This document shows, in pieces, positions 38,458 through 49,101 of a DNA stretch of 64,000 bases. Source of the stretch: CAYGLV01 sp964351025 (lineage in GTDB: Bacteria > Actinomycetota > Thermoleophilia > Gaiellales > Gaiellaceae); NCBI GenBank assembly GCA_964351025.1, contig CAYGLV010000008.1, positions 1-64,000 of the forward strand, in the 5' to 3' direction. A program made the position numbers and the translations under genes. Numbering within the stretch: the first letter of the stretch is position 1; the number at the start of each line of letters is the position of its first letter. The notes under the pieces were generated by a model. It had not been told where the DNA came from and made no database searches. It saw nothing but the letters and a program-made list of their open reading frames with translations.

Positions 38458-38700
38458 ATGAGCACAATTGCCCAGATTCACGCCGAGATCTCCCGCCTGA
38501 GCGAGACGCGCACCGAGCTCTGGCGCACGCTCTCGCAGGGGCTCGACCCGGCGGTCAAAGCCGAGATCAAGGAGCTCGACGGACAGCTCCAGACGCTGTG
38601 GGACGCCCACCGCGCCGAGAAGGCGCGGCTCCGCTTCGGCGAGCGCGAGGAGATCGTGAAACGGGCGCGGGCTGAAGAGCGGCTCGAGCGGGCCGCCTAG
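38458..38700 (+). CDS. Small helical protein, DUF2630-like
   Basis: 80-residue charged, helical protein starting MSTIAQIHAEISRLSETRTEL. The central KEIKELDGQLQTLWDAHRAEKARLRFGE-like stretch (seen as IKELDGQLQTLWDAHRAEKA) resembles the actinobacterial DUF2630 family, in which a short helical hairpin is the whole protein. Function unknown. A GC dyad and AT-containing segment lie upstream, but no clear -10 box. It converges on the next gene with a shared CTAG. Confidence 0.6.
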   Translation: MSTIAQIHAEISRLSETRTELWRTLSQGLDPAVKAEIKELDGQLQTLWDAHRAEKARLRFGEREEIVKRARAEERLERAA

Positions 38701-38918
38701 TCCCCGTTCTCCACGGCGACCTCGGCGTCGGGGTAGAGCACGCGCCAGACGCGGAGGTAGATCTCCAGCTCGATCCGAGCCGAGGCTCCCTTCAGGCCGC
38801 GTTCGGGCACGACGACCTCGATCTGGTCAGGACCTGAGACGAGCGCCTTCTGCCCGAGCCCCTGAAAGAAGGAGGCCAGCTTCTGGGTGTACGCCGGATC
38901 GCTCAGGTGCAGCCGCAT
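38697..38918 (-). CDS. Small hypothetical protein
   Basis: 73 residues starting MRLHLSDPAYTQKLASFFQGL and containing IEVVVPERG and IELEIYLRVWRVLYPDAEV. The pattern suggests a small alpha/beta fold. I do not recognise a family. ATG 38918 is preceded by a purine-rich ribosome binding site (ggagggagag) 3 bases upstream, unlike the leaderless genes around it. The stop shares CTAG with the upstream-facing neighbour. Confidence 0.6.
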   Translation of the reverse strand: MRLHLSDPAYTQKLASFFQGLGQKALVSGPDQIEVVVPERGLKGASARIELEIYLRVWRVLYPDAEVAVENGD

Positions 38919-39062
38919 TACTCTCCCTCCCGCCCGACGAGTCTCCCGCCGCGGAACGGGGACCTGCATCCCTCGAATGGAGGAGGTTCGGTACCTCGTA
39001 AGGGGTATCTCGCGGCGACACACCCGTCCGGCCTGGGGCTGCCTGTCTGATTCAATGGCCTG

Positions 39063-40412
39063 GTGACGCAGGTCGAGGAGCTAGGTCAGAACCGCGTCCG
39101 CCTGACGGTGGACGTGTCGGCGCACGACGTCGCCCACGCCGTCGAGCATGCCGCCTCGGACCTCGCGACCCAGATCAAGATCCCGGGCTTCCGCAAGGGC
39201 AAGGTGCCGATGCCGGTTCTCGTGTCACGCGTCGGCAAGGATCGGATCTACGCCGAGGCCGTCGACAGCCACATCGGCGGCTGGTTCTGGCAAGCCGCCG
39301 CACGGGAGCGCATCCGCCCCGTCGCCGAGCCGCAGTACGACTACGAGCTGCCCGAAGACGAGTCAGGGGGCTGGAGCTTCTCGGCCACCGTGGACATCCA
39401 GCCGAAGCCCGAGATCCCCGACTGGACGAAGCTCGAGGTGCCGAAGGCAGCACCCGACGTCCCGGCCGAGCTGATCGACGGTGAGCTCGACACGCTGCGC
39501 GAGTCGGTTGCCGAGCTCATCCCCGCCGATGGCCGGCCGGCGCGCGAGGGCGACACGCTGGTGATCGATCTCGTGAGCCCTTCGGGCGAGGCCCAACGCG
39601 ACTACGTCGTCGAGCTCGGCACCGGTCGCCTCATCGAGGAGGTCGAGCTCGCGCTCGTCGGCGCCTCGACGGGTGAGACGAAGGATGTCGGCTACGAGCT
39701 TGCCGACGAGGCCACGGCGAGGGTCGAGATCACGCTCAAGGAGATCAAGGAGAAGGTCCTGCCGCCGCTCGACGACGAGCTGGCGCGCGCCGCGAGCGAG
39801 TTCGACACGCTTGCCGAGCTGCGCGCCGACATCGAGTCCCGTCTGCGCGAGCAGCTCGAGGCGGAGGTCGAGGGCGCGTTTCGCGCCGCGGCGGTCGACA
39901 CGCTCGTCGCCGAATCGAGCGTGGAGGCCGCAGGCCCGCTCGTAGAGTCACGCACGGCCGAGCTGCTGAACGGCTTCCTCCGCTCGCTCCAGCGGCGCGG
40001 GATCACGCCGGAGACGTACCTGATGCTGACGGGCCGCACACCGCAGGAGCTGGAGGAGAGCATGCGGGCCGAGGCCGCCCAGTCGGTCTCGCGCGAGCTC
40101 GTGCTGGAGGCGCTCGCCGACAAGCTCGGGCTCGCCGTCGCCGACGAGCAGGTGCTCGAGCTGATCCGCGCAGAGGCCGAGGACGGCGATGACCCGAGCG
40201 AAGTGCTCGAACAGCTCCGCCACTCGGGGCGGCTCGAGACGCTCCGCGAGGACCTGCGTCTGCGCGACGCCCTCGACCGGCTCGTCGCAGAGGTCAAGCC
40301 GATCGCGGTCGAGCTCGCGCAGGCCCGCGAAAAGTTGTGGACCCCCGACAAGGAAAAGGCACCCGGAGAGCAGAAGTTGTGGACACCCGGTAGTGAGAAG
40401 GAGTCAGCATGA
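39063..40412 (+). CDS. tig: Trigger factor
   Basis: Ribosome-bound chaperone and peptidyl-prolyl isomerase. The 449-residue protein has the ribosome-docking signature [10 protein letters not shown] in the N-terminal domain (about 35-50). The FKBP-like domain is about 150-230 ([20 protein letters not shown]). The helical C-terminal arms follow (about 235-420). The extreme C-terminus carries the motif KLWTP twice ([14 protein letters not shown] then [12 protein letters not shown]), which is outside the normal domain set. Start is GTG 39063. It overlaps clpP by ATGA, giving the common tig-clpP-clpX order. Confidence 0.95.
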   Translation: MTQVEELGQNRVRLTVDVSAHDVAHAVEHAASDLATQIKIPGFRKGKVPMPVLVSRVGKDRIYAEAVDSHIGGWFWQAAARERIRPVAEPQYDYELPEDESGGWSFSATVDIQPKPEIPDWTKLEVPKAAPDVPAELIDGELDTLRESVAELIPADGRPAREGDTLVIDLVSPSGEAQRDYVVELGTGRLIEEVELALVGASTGETKDVGYELADEATARVEITLKEIKEKVLPPLDDELARAASEFDTLAELRADIESRLREQLEAEVEGAFRAAAVDTLVAESSVEAAGPLVESRTAELLNGFLRSLQRRGITPETYLMLTGRTPQELEESMRAEAAQSVSRELVLEALADKLGLAVADEQVLELIRAEAEDGDDPSEVLEQLRHSGRLETLREDLRLRDALDRLVAEVKPIAVELAQAREKLWTPDKEKAPGEQKLWTPGSEKESA

Positions 40413-40993
40413 GCCCGCTTGTCCCCATGGTCATCGAGCAGACGTCGCGAGGCGAGCGCGCCTTCGACATCTACTCAAGGCTCCTCAACGAGCGCATCAT
40501 CTTCCTCGGCACGCCGGTGGACGACCAGATCGCGAACCTGATCGTCGCCCAGCTGCTCCATCTCGAGTCCGAAGATCCGGACAAGGACATCTCGATCTAT
40601 GTCAACTCGCCGGGGGGCGTCGTCTACGCAGGTCTCGCGATCTACGACACGATGCAGTTCATCAAGCCGGACGTGCAGACGATCTGCGTCGGGATGGCGA
40701 TGTCGATGGGCGCGATCATCCTCGCCGGGGGCGCGAAGGGAAAACGGATGGCGCTGCCGAACTCGAAGATCCTCATCCATCAGGGCTCAGCGGGTTTCCA
40801 TGGTCAGCCGACCGAGATCGAGATCCAGGCGAAAGAGGTCATCAGCCTCAAGCGGCTGATGGAGGAGATCATGGCCAAGCACACCGGCCAGGCTCTCGAC
40901 AAGATCGCCAAGGACATGGATCGCGACTACTACATGACTTCCGCAGAGGCGCAGGAGTACGGGATCATCGACCGTGTGATCGCGCACCGCTAG
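40409..40993 (+). CDS. clpP: ATP-dependent Clp protease proteolytic subunit ClpP
   Basis: Serine protease that forms the tetradecameric barrel fed by ClpX. The 194-residue protein has the catalytic Ser in [14 protein letters not shown], the His in [10 protein letters not shown] and the Asp in [12 protein letters not shown]. The N-terminus ([19 protein letters not shown]) is typical of processed actinobacterial ClpP. ATGA overlap with tig and a ribosome binding site (agaaggag) within the tig tail imply coupling. Only one clpP copy is in the window. Confidence 0.97.
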   Translation: MSPLVPMVIEQTSRGERAFDIYSRLLNERIIFLGTPVDDQIANLIVAQLLHLESEDPDKDISIYVNSPGGVVYAGLAIYDTMQFIKPDVQTICVGMAMSMGAIILAGGAKGKRMALPNSKILIHQGSAGFHGQPTEIEIQAKEVISLKRLMEEIMAKHTGQALDKIAKDMDRDYYMTSAEAQEYGIIDRVIAHR

Positions 40994-41040
40994 AGCGCGA
41001 CCACTAGCCCAGACGCGAATTTCGGAGTAAAAGGAGAGAC

Positions 41041-42323
<1,283 letters not shown>

Positions 42324-42327
<4 letters not shown>

Positions 42328-42977
42328 CAGCAGCCCTCGCCGCGCCAGCTCTCGCGGCCTTCCTTGACGGCGACTGCCGCGATCACGAGCGCCGCGGCCG
42401 GGTCGAGCCACCACAGGCCGAAGAGGGTGTTCCCCATCAGGCCGACGAGGACGGCCCCGGCGAGGTAGGCGCAGAGGAGGTTCTGCGTGCCTTCGCCTCT
42501 GGTCGCCACCGAGCCCAGCCGATCGGCGAGCCGGCGCTTGGCGATCCCGAGGACGGGCATCCCGACGGCGCTCGAGACGACGAGCCCGATCCCGAGCCAG
42601 CTCGTCTCGGGCCGATCGGCGGCGACGATAGTGCGCACCGCCTCGGCGGTGACGTAGGGCGCGAGCAGGAAGAACTGCACGGCTACGAGCTTCTGCGCCC
42701 GCTGCTCGGCCGCCAGCGAAAGGAGGCGCGCGCCGGTGAAGCGCCAGACGATCACGAGGCTCGCGAAGCCCTCAATCGCGCTGTCGATGCCGAAGCCGAT
42801 CAGCGCAATCGAGCCGGCGAGAATCCCGGCGGTGACCGCCAATGCGCCTTCGGCGCCCATCCACGCGAGCGAGAGCCAGGAGAGGAAGCGCACGCGGTTC
42901 GCCGCCCTGAGCCACTCCTCGCTCGAAACGGGCAGGCGCACGGGCCGTCCGACGATGGCGGGCTCGGGCGCGCTCAC
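42324..42977 (-). CDS. Cation-efflux (CDF)-type membrane protein
   Basis: 217-residue membrane protein with about six helices, resembling the transmembrane part of cation diffusion facilitators: [41 protein letters not shown] carries the G-x-D-S-x2-E/D metal site motif of helix 2, and a second D-rich pattern ([16 protein letters not shown]) is in helix 5. The usual C-terminal cytoplasmic domain is absent; instead it ends GEGCC. Metal is not predictable. GTG 42977 follows a TAGGAT box by 7 bases, which is why it is preferred to the ATG three codons earlier. Confidence 0.75.
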
Positions 42978-42984
42978 CGGCCCC

Positions 42985-42990
42985 ATCCTA
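42985..42990 (-). promoter_or_regulatory. Leaderless -10 box for CDF-type gene (TAGGAT)
   Basis: Minus-strand TAGGAT ends 7 bases before GTG 42977. It overlaps the alternative ATG at 42986, which makes that ATG an unlikely start. Confidence 0.5.
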
Positions 42991-43052
42991 CCGCGGGTCG
43001 TTGCAGGCGACGGGGCGCGCGCCGGTCCGGAGGACGGCGACTCGCGCGTCTC

Positions 43053-43058
43053 TAGAAT
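43053..43058 (+). promoter_or_regulatory. Leaderless -10 box for valS (TAGAAT)
   Basis: TAGAAT ends 6 bases before the valS ATG at 43065 with no ribosome binding site. T-box elements are not seen upstream. Confidence 0.55.
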
Positions 43059-43064
43059 GGCTTC

Positions 43065-45479
43065 ATGGAGCCGCTCTACAAGCCGGAAGGCGTCGAGGAG
43101 CGCTGGCAGCGGACGTGGGAGGCCGAAGGGCTCTACCGCGCCGGGGCGGGCAAGCGACGCGACGAGAGCTACACGATCTGCGTGCCGCCGCCGAACGTCA
43201 CCGGCGACCTGCACATGGGCCATGCGTTGAACGGCGCGGTCCAGGACGTCCTGATCCGCTGGCACCGCATGCGCGGCTTCGACACGCTCTGGCAGCCCGG
43301 CTACGACCACGCCGGCATCGCGACCCAGAACGTCGTCGAGAAGCAGCTCGTTGCCGAGGGGACGGCACGACGCGAGATCGGCCGCGAGGCGTTCGTCGAG
43401 CGCACGTGGTCATGGCTCGAGCAGACGGGCCGCACGATCATGGTGCAGTACCGCCGCCTCGGCGCCTCGCTCGACTACGAACGCGAGCGCTTCACCATGG
43501 ACGAGGACTACGTCCGTGCCGTGATGGCGTTCTTCGTCCACCTCTGGGAGCGCGGGTGGATCTACCGCGCGAACCGGATCGTCAACTGGTGCCCCTTCCA
43601 CCAGACCGCGATCTCCGACTTGGAGGTCGGGCACATCGACGTGGACGACACGCTCACGTACGTGCGCTACCCGTTCGCCGACGGCTCGGGCTCGATCACG
43701 GTCGCGACCGTGCGCCCCGCGACGATCCTCGCCGACGTCGCCGTCGCCGTGCACCCCGACGACGAGCGCTACCGCGACGCAGTCGGCAAGGACGTGATCG
43801 TGCCTGTCGTCGGACGCCGCGTCCCGGTCGTCGCCGACGTGCGGGTCGAGCCCGGCTTCGGCACCGGTGCGCTCAAGGTCACGCCGGGCCATGACCCGCT
43901 GGACTTCGAGATCGGCCGCGAGCACGGGCTCCCCGAGCTGACGGCGATCGGCCCGGACGGTCGCATGACCGCCGAAGGCTTCGAGGGGCTCACACAGGAC
44001 GAGGCCGACGCGCGCGTGCTCCTCTGGCTGCGCGAGCACGACCAGCTCGACAAGCGCGAGCACTACCGGCACGCCGTCGGCACCTGCGAGCGGTGTCACA
44101 CGCGCATCGAGCCGCTGATCTCCCTCCAGTGGTGGTGCCGGATGGACGAGTTCGCGCGGCCCGCGATCGCTGCGCTGCGTGAGCGTCGCGTCCGCTACCA
44201 CCCCGAGTCGCAGCACCGCTTCGCGATCGAGTCGCTCGAGACGATCCCCGACTGGTGCCTCTCGCGCCAGCTCTGGTGGGGCCACCAGCTGCCGGTCTAC
44301 TACTGCCCCAACGGTCACGCGACCTGCGCCGACCCGGCCCCGGGGGCCTGCGCCGATTGCGGCTCGGCGACGCTCGAGCGCGATCCCGACGTGCTCGACA
44401 CGTGGTTCTCCTCGGCGCTCTGGCCGTTCGCCACGCTCGGCTGGCCCGACAGCACGCCCGAGCTGCGGACGTACTACCCCGGCGACGTCAACTCGACCGC
44501 GCGCGAGATCATCCGGCTCTGGGAAAACCGGATGATCATGTCGGGCCTCGAGCTGATGGGCGAGGTGCCGTTCACCGACGTGATCATCCACTCGACGGTG
44601 CTCGCCGCGGACGGGCGGCGCATGTCGAAGAGCCTCGGCACGGGAGTCGACCCGCTGGAGGCGATCGAGCGGCACGGCGCCGATGCGACGCGCTACGGGC
44701 TGCTGAAGATCTCCTCGACGCAGGACGTCCGCTTCAGCTGGGGTGCGATCGAGGAGGGACGCAAGCTCGCGAACAAGCTGTGGAACGTCTCGCGGCTGAT
44801 CCTCCAGAACGCCGGCGGCACGACGCCGGCGGCGCGGCCGCGCGAGGTCGAGGAGCGCTGGATCCTCGCCCGCATCGAGGCGACGCGCTCGGAGTTGGAG
44901 GAGAACCTTGCCGGCTTCGACTTCGCCCATGCCGTGCAGGTGCTCTACCGTCTCACGTTCGACGACTTCTGCGACTGGTACGCAGAGGCGGTCAAGCCGC
45001 GGCTCTACGCCGAGGGCGGGGACACCGACGCACGCGCGACCGCGCTCGCCGCGCTCGAGCGGCTGCTCAAGCTCCTCCATCCCATGCTGCCGCACGTGAC
45101 CGAGGAGATCTGGTCGCAGTTCCACGCAGACCGCCTGATCGTCGCGCCCTGGCCCGAGCCGGACGGCGCCTACGCCGGCGATCTCGAGGCGCTCGACCGG
45201 GTTCAGGAGGCGGCTGCGATCTTCCGCCGCAGCGCCACGCCTGTCGCCCTCGGCTCCGACGACGAGCGCCGGATCTTCGCTGCCGTCGTCCGCCCTGAGC
45301 GGGTCCAGGGGAACGGGAATGCCGAGGCCGAGATGGAACGGCTGCGCAAGGAGATCGTGCGCTCCGAGGCGATGCTCTCGAATGAGAAGTTCGTCTCGAA
45401 CGCGCGGCCGGAGGTCGTCGAGGCGGAGCGCGAGAAGCTCGCCCGGTACCGGCGTGAGCTCGATGCCCTTGCCGGCTGA
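43065..45479 (+). CDS. valS: Valyl-tRNA synthetase
   Basis: Class I aminoacyl-tRNA synthetase charging tRNA-Val. The 804-residue protein has the HIGH-type motif DLHMGHALN near residue 46 and the KMSKS-type motif GRRMSKSLGTG near 522. The editing domain (CP1) lies about 180-360. LDTWFSSALWPFATLGWP and the C-terminal coiled-coil (EMERLRKEIVRSEAMLSNEKFVSNARPEVVEAE-like region) are typical of ValRS. Length is at the short end of the family. Start set by a -10 box 6 bases upstream. It overlaps folC by 17 bases. Confidence 0.97.
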   Translation: MEPLYKPEGVEERWQRTWEAEGLYRAGAGKRRDESYTICVPPPNVTGDLHMGHALNGAVQDVLIRWHRMRGFDTLWQPGYDHAGIATQNVVEKQLVAEGTARREIGREAFVERTWSWLEQTGRTIMVQYRRLGASLDYERERFTMDEDYVRAVMAFFVHLWERGWIYRANRIVNWCPFHQTAISDLEVGHIDVDDTLTYVRYPFADGSGSITVATVRPATILADVAVAVHPDDERYRDAVGKDVIVPVVGRRVPVVADVRVEPGFGTGALKVTPGHDPLDFEIGREHGLPELTAIGPDGRMTAEGFEGLTQDEADARVLLWLREHDQLDKREHYRHAVGTCERCHTRIEPLISLQWWCRMDEFARPAIAALRERRVRYHPESQHRFAIESLETIPDWCLSRQLWWGHQLPVYYCPNGHATCADPAPGACADCGSATLERDPDVLDTWFSSALWPFATLGWPDSTPELRTYYPGDVNSTAREIIRLWENRMIMSGLELMGEVPFTDVIIHSTVLAADGRRMSKSLGTGVDPLEAIERHGADATRYGLLKISSTQDVRFSWGAIEEGRKLANKLWNVSRLILQNAGGTTPAARPREVEERWILARIEATRSELEENLAGFDFAHAVQVLYRLTFDDFCDWYAEAVKPRLYAEGGDTDARATALAALERLLKLLHPMLPHVTEEIWSQFHADRLIVAPWPEPDGAYAGDLEALDRVQEAAAIFRRSATPVALGSDDERRIFAAVVRPERVQGNGNAEAEMERLRKEIVRSEAMLSNEKFVSNARPEVVEAEREKLARYRRELDALAG

Positions 45480-46530
45480 GCACACGGCCTGGGTTGCGGG
45501 CCTGAGCCCGTGGCCCGACGACGGCTTCGGCCTTGGCCGGATGCTGGCGCTGCTCGCCGAGCTCGGCGACCCGCAGGGGGCGTATCCCGCGGTGCACGTC
45601 GTCGGCACGAACGGCAAGTCCACCGCCACGCGCACGATCGAGGAGCTGCTGCTCGCAGACGGGCTCTCGGTCGGCGCCACGATCTCGCCTCACGTGCGGA
45701 GCTGGAGCGAGCGGATCCGCGTGGCTGGACAGGAGGCCGACCTCGAAGCGGCGCTCGCGCGCGTGCGGCCGGCCGCCGAGCGACTCGGCGCAACGCAGTT
45801 CGAGGCGATCACCGCCGCCGCCCTCGCAGAGTTCGCGACGGCCGGCGTGGACGCTGCCGTCGTCGAGGCGGGTCTCGGCGGCCGGCTCGACGCGACGAAC
45901 GTGCTCGGGGCGCGGGTCGTCCTCCTGACGAACGTCTCGCTCGAGCACACCGAGGTGCTGGGCGAGACGCCGGAGCAGATCGCGCGGGAGAAGCTGGCGG
46001 TAGCGCACGCCCGGAGCATAGTTGTCCTACCGGACAACAGCTACACCCCACTCGTTCCGGACTGCAGGGTCGTCCTCGGAGGGGCCCGGGAGGCAGCCGA
46101 GGCCTTCCTCGGCCGGCCGATCGCCGCGCAGGTGGACGTCCGGCTGCCCGGCCGCCTCGAGCGGCGCGGAGAGGACGAGCTTCGCGACGGAGCCCACAAC
46201 CCCGCGGGCGTCGAATGGCTGGTCCGCAGACTGCCGCCCGTGGACCACTCGATCGTCTGCTCGATCCTCCGCGGCAAGGACGCAGCGGCGATGCTGGAGG
46301 GCCTCGCCGCCGTCGGCTCGCGCTTCGTCGCAACGCAGTCGTCGAACGAGCGGTCGCTCCAGGCGGACGAGCTCGCGCGTCTCGCCGCGCCGTTCTTCGA
46401 CCATGTCGAGACCTCAGCGGAGCCGCAGGCCGCCCTCGCCCGCGCCCACGCGCTCGGCGGGCCTGTCCTCGTCACCGGCTCGCTCTACCTGCTCGCCGAC
46501 CTCGAGGCCAAGGAACGGGAGGCGGCGTGA
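45463..46530 (+). CDS. folC: Folylpolyglutamate/dihydrofolate synthase, short form
   Basis: ATP-dependent ligase of the Mur family that adds glutamate to folates. The 355-residue protein has the P-loop HVVGTNGKSTATRTI, the SPHVRSWSERIRV loop, VEAGLGGRLDATNVL and NVSLEHTEVLGETPEQIAREK. It is 60-100 residues shorter than usual FolC. The A-G-I-I-K element after IAxEK is replaced by LAVAHARSIVV. The C-terminal domain begins DGAHNPAGVEWL. Metal- and ATP-binding residues are largely intact, so it is probably active but trimmed. ATG 45463 lies within valS. Confidence 0.88.
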   Translation: MPLPAEHTAWVAGLSPWPDDGFGLGRMLALLAELGDPQGAYPAVHVVGTNGKSTATRTIEELLLADGLSVGATISPHVRSWSERIRVAGQEADLEAALARVRPAAERLGATQFEAITAAALAEFATAGVDAAVVEAGLGGRLDATNVLGARVVLLTNVSLEHTEVLGETPEQIAREKLAVAHARSIVVLPDNSYTPLVPDCRVVLGGAREAAEAFLGRPIAAQVDVRLPGRLERRGEDELRDGAHNPAGVEWLVRRLPPVDHSIVCSILRGKDAAAMLEGLAAVGSRFVATQSSNERSLQADELARLAAPFFDHVETSAEPQAALARAHALGGPVLVTGSLYLLADLEAKEREAA

Positions 46531-46640
46531 CGAAGGTAGGCGAACGGCTGAGCGTGTTCGCGTTCGCCGCGGTCGTCCTCGGGGCGATCGTCGGCAGCGC
46601 ATTCGCGATCGGCTACATCGTCGGCAAGCTTCTTCTGTGA
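46527..46640 (+). CDS. Small single-span membrane protein
   Basis: 37-residue protein, MTKVGERLSVFAFAAVVLGA then IVGSAFAIGYIVGKLLL, consisting of a short polar N-terminus and one or one-and-a-half hydrophobic helices with small-residue motifs. GTG overlaps the folC stop (GTGA), so it is co-translated. Its conserved position suggests it is real, but I know no function. Confidence 0.6.
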   Translation: MTKVGERLSVFAFAAVVLGAIVGSAFAIGYIVGKLLL

Positions 46641-46647
46641 GGGTGCG

Positions 46648-47175
46648 GTGATCGGGGCTCAGGAGAACGGACTGAGTGACTTCTTCGACTCGGGCCTCTG
46701 GCTCGTCGTTCGCAACCTGTCCCTCTTCTTCGTCGCGGTCTTCTGGCTCGCGACCGCGTACTGGGTCTACAAGGACGCGCGGCGCCGGATCGAGGACCCG
46801 TGGCTCGTCGCGATGGCCGCCGTGCTCGGCCTGATCCCGCCCTTCGTCGGCCCGATCATCTACCTCTTCTTCCGGCCGCCGGAGTACCTGGAGGACGTCC
46901 GTGAGCGCGAGCTCGAGATCAAGGCGATGGAGGACCGGCTGCTGCGCCGCAACCTCTACTGCCCGGTTTGCCGCGCGGAGGTCGAGGCGGGCTTTCTCGT
47001 CTGCCCCGTCTGTACGACGAGGCTCAAGCAGGCCTGCGTCAGATGCGGCGCGCCGCTCGAGGCGCTCTGGCAGATGTGCCCGCACTGCGCGACCCCGGTC
47101 GGGCCGACGCTGCCCGCGATCGACGACACTCTCACCGGGCTCGAAGCGACGCGGCGCATTTCCGAGTCGCAGTAG
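46648..47175 (+). CDS. Membrane protein with C-terminal double zinc ribbon
   Basis: 175-residue protein. Two hydrophobic helices occupy about residues 20-80 (LSLFFVAVFWLATAYWVYKDA and LVAMAAVLGLIPPFVGPIIYLFF). The cytoplasmic part has two zinc ribbons, CPVC...CPVC at about 109-125 and CVRC...CPHC at about 132-150, the DZANK-like arrangement. It is probably an anchor or adaptor; no enzyme motif is visible. It follows the small membrane gene by 7 bases, and its stop codon is part of the ndk -10 box. Confidence 0.75.
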   Translation: MIGAQENGLSDFFDSGLWLVVRNLSLFFVAVFWLATAYWVYKDARRRIEDPWLVAMAAVLGLIPPFVGPIIYLFFRPPEYLEDVRERELEIKAMEDRLLRRNLYCPVCRAEVEAGFLVCPVCTTRLKQACVRCGAPLEALWQMCPHCATPVGPTLPAIDDTLTGLEATRRISESQ

Positions 47176-47178
47176 ACT
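47173..47178 (+). promoter_or_regulatory. -10 box for ndk (TAGACT), overlapping the previous stop codon
   Basis: TAGACT begins with the TAG stop of the zinc-ribbon gene and ends 9 bases before the ndk ATG at 47188. The same reuse of a stop codon as -10 box occurs at mreB. Confidence 0.45.
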
Positions 47179-47187
47179 CCGCGGCCG

Positions 47188-47604
47188 ATGGCTGTGGAGC
47201 GCACTCTCGTGCTCGTCAAGCCCGACGGCATGCGCCGGCGGCTCGCCGGGGAGATCCTCGGCCGCTTCGAGCGGCGGGGCCTCGCGCTGCGCGGGGCGCG
47301 CCTGCTGAAGATCAGCCGGCCGATGGCGCAGGCCCATTACGCCGAGCACAAAGGCAAGCCGTTCTTTCCCGGCCTCGTCTCGTTCATCACCTCCGGGCCG
47401 GTGCTCGCGCTCGCGCTCGAGGGTGAGTCGGCGATCTCAGTCGTACGCACGATGATGGGTGCAACCAACCCGGTCGACTCCGCACCAGGCACGATCCGCG
47501 GCGACTTCGCGCTCGAGCTGTCGGAGAACATCGTCCACGGCTCGGACTCGAAGGCGAGCGCGAAGCGCGAGCTGGCGCTGTTCTTCCCCGACGGGCTTGT
47601 CTGA
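47188..47604 (+). CDS. ndk: Nucleoside-diphosphate kinase
   Basis: Transfers the gamma phosphate from ATP to nucleoside diphosphates through a phosphohistidine. The 138-residue protein has the N-terminal [14 protein letters not shown] and the active-site motif NIVHGSDS with the catalytic His. [19 protein letters not shown] is the conserved nucleotide-binding segment. Length is normal. The stop overlaps the methyltransferase start region by 8 bases. Confidence 0.97.
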   Translation: MAVERTLVLVKPDGMRRRLAGEILGRFERRGLALRGARLLKISRPMAQAHYAEHKGKPFFPGLVSFITSGPVLALALEGESAISVVRTMMGATNPVDSAPGTIRGDFALELSENIVHGSDSKASAKRELALFFPDGLV

Positions 47605-48340
47605 GCTCGCCCCGCACGAGCGGGCAAACAGGGACTTCTGGAACGGCGAGGCCGACCGCTACCAGGCCGAGCAGGGCGTCGTGGCGGCCTGGGGCGTCTG
47701 GAGCCTGCCAGAGGCGGAGCTCAACGTCCTCGGCGACGTCGCCGGCCAGGACGTGCTCGAGCTCGGCTGCGGCGCAGCGCAATGGGGGATCGCACTCGCG
47801 CGCCGAGGCGCCCGCGTCGTCGGGCTCGACGTCTCCGAGCGGCAGCTCGCGCACGCCCGCGCGGCGCTCGCCGAGGCGGGGCTCGAGTTCCCGCTGGTCT
47901 GTGCGAGCGCCGAGACGGTCCCGCTGCCGGACGCGAGCTTCGACCTGGTCGTGTCCGACTGGGGCGCCACCGCCTTCTGCGACCCGTACGCCTGGGTGCC
48001 GGAGGCGGCCCGGCTGCTCCGCCCCGGTGGGCTGCTCGCGTTCTCCGGGGCGACGCCGCTCGCGTGGCTCTGCCTGAACGCCGCGGCCGACGGGTGGGAC
48101 GAGCGCCTGAACCGGGAGTACTTCGGGCTGCACCGGCTCGAGCTGCCCGAGGGCACGGTCGAGTTCATGCTCCCGATGGGCGCGTGGATCCGGCTCTTCC
48201 GTGCCAACGGGCTCGCGATCGAGGACGTGCTCGAGCTCCGGCCGCCCGAGGGCGCAACCTCGACCTTTCGCGACGCGCGCGGGCTCGCGTGGGCCCGAAA
48301 GTGGCCGCTGGAGCACATCTGGAAGCTGAGGCGCGCATGA
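47597..48340 (+). CDS. Class I SAM-dependent methyltransferase, first of a tandem pair
   Basis: 247-residue Rossmann-fold methyltransferase. Motif I is [20 protein letters not shown], motif II is [14 protein letters not shown], motif III region [17 protein letters not shown] and [14 protein letters not shown] is the post-motif. The acceptor is not predictable. TTG 47597 is the most suitable start: it gives [19 protein letters not shown], matching the paralogue's N-terminus. It overlaps ndk by 8 bases, and the second copy overlaps it by ATGA. Confidence 0.82.
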   Translation: MSELAPHERANRDFWNGEADRYQAEQGVVAAWGVWSLPEAELNVLGDVAGQDVLELGCGAAQWGIALARRGARVVGLDVSERQLAHARAALAEAGLEFPLVCASAETVPLPDASFDLVVSDWGATAFCDPYAWVPEAARLLRPGGLLAFSGATPLAWLCLNAAADGWDERLNREYFGLHRLELPEGTVEFMLPMGAWIRLFRANGLAIEDVLELRPPEGATSTFRDARGLAWARKWPLEHIWKLRRA

Positions 48341-49101
48341 CCCTCTCCGAGCACGCGCGCAGGAACCGCGAGGTGTGGACGGGGTACGCCGCGGAGTACG
48401 CCGAGGGCGCCAGGCGGGCGTGGGCCGAGCCGGAGATCGGCTGGGGCGTCTGGCGGGTGCCGGAGTCCGAGCTGCGCGCCTTGCCGGCTCTCGCCGGCAA
48501 GGACGTGGTCGAGCTGGGCTGCGGCACGGCGTACTTCTCGGCGTGGCTCGCCCGCCGAGGCGCGCGCCCGGTCGGCGTGGACGTCACGCCGGCGCAGCTC
48601 GCAACGGCTCGCGCGCTGCAGGCCGAGCACGGCCTCGACTTCCCGCTGCTCGAGGCGAGCGCCGAGGACGTGCCCCTGCCGGACGCGAGCTTCGACCTCG
48701 CGTTCTCGGAGTACGGCGCGAGCATCTGGTGCGATCCGTATCGCTGGATCCCCGAGGCGGCACGGCTGCTGCGCCCCGGCGGCGAGCTCGTCTTCCTCGT
48801 CAACGGCACGCTCCTCATGCTCTGCATGCAGGAGGAGGAGATCCCGCCAGGCCCCGAACTGCTGCGCCCGTACTTCGGCATGCACCGCTTCGAATGGGGC
48901 GGTGAGGACGGCGTGGACTTCCACCTCGGCTACGGCGACTGGGTCCGGCTTCTGCGCTCGAACGGCCTCGAGGTCGAGGATCTGATCGAGGTGCAGGCGC
49001 CCGCGAACGCCCGACCGCACCGCTACGCGGCGCTTGCGACGCTGGACTGGGCCCGCCGCTGGCCGTCCGAGCAGATCTGGCGGGCGCGCAAGCGGGCATG
49101 A
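48337..49101 (+). CDS. Class I SAM-dependent methyltransferase, second of a tandem pair
   Basis: 254-residue paralogue of the preceding gene. Corresponding motifs are [52 protein letters not shown] and [13 protein letters not shown]. The N-termini also match (EHARRNREVWTGYAAEYAEG against [20 protein letters not shown]). The two genes arose by tandem duplication and are translationally coupled. The acceptor is unknown. The start ATGA overlap with copy one and a second ATGA with maf make a continuous operon. Confidence 0.84.
   Translation: MTLSEHARRNREVWTGYAAEYAEGARRAWAEPEIGWGVWRVPESELRALPALAGKDVVELGCGTAYFSAWLARRGARPVGVDVTPAQLATARALQAEHGLDFPLLEASAEDVPLPDASFDLAFSEYGASIWCDPYRWIPEAARLLRPGGELVFLVNGTLLMLCMQEEEIPPGPELLRPYFGMHRFEWGGEDGVDFHLGYGDWVRLLRSNGLEVEDLIEVQAPANARPHRYAALATLDWARRWPSEQIWRARKRA

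Noticed and set aside
39055..39066. Three-codon frame (Met-Ala-Trp-stop) overlapping the tig GTG
   Set aside because: Too short to distinguish from chance, and no TAnnnT box at leaderless spacing precedes its ATG.
42977..43310. Longer N-terminus for the CDF-type protein
   Set aside because: The extension is antisense to valS and lacks membrane-protein character; the -10 box fixes the start at 42977.
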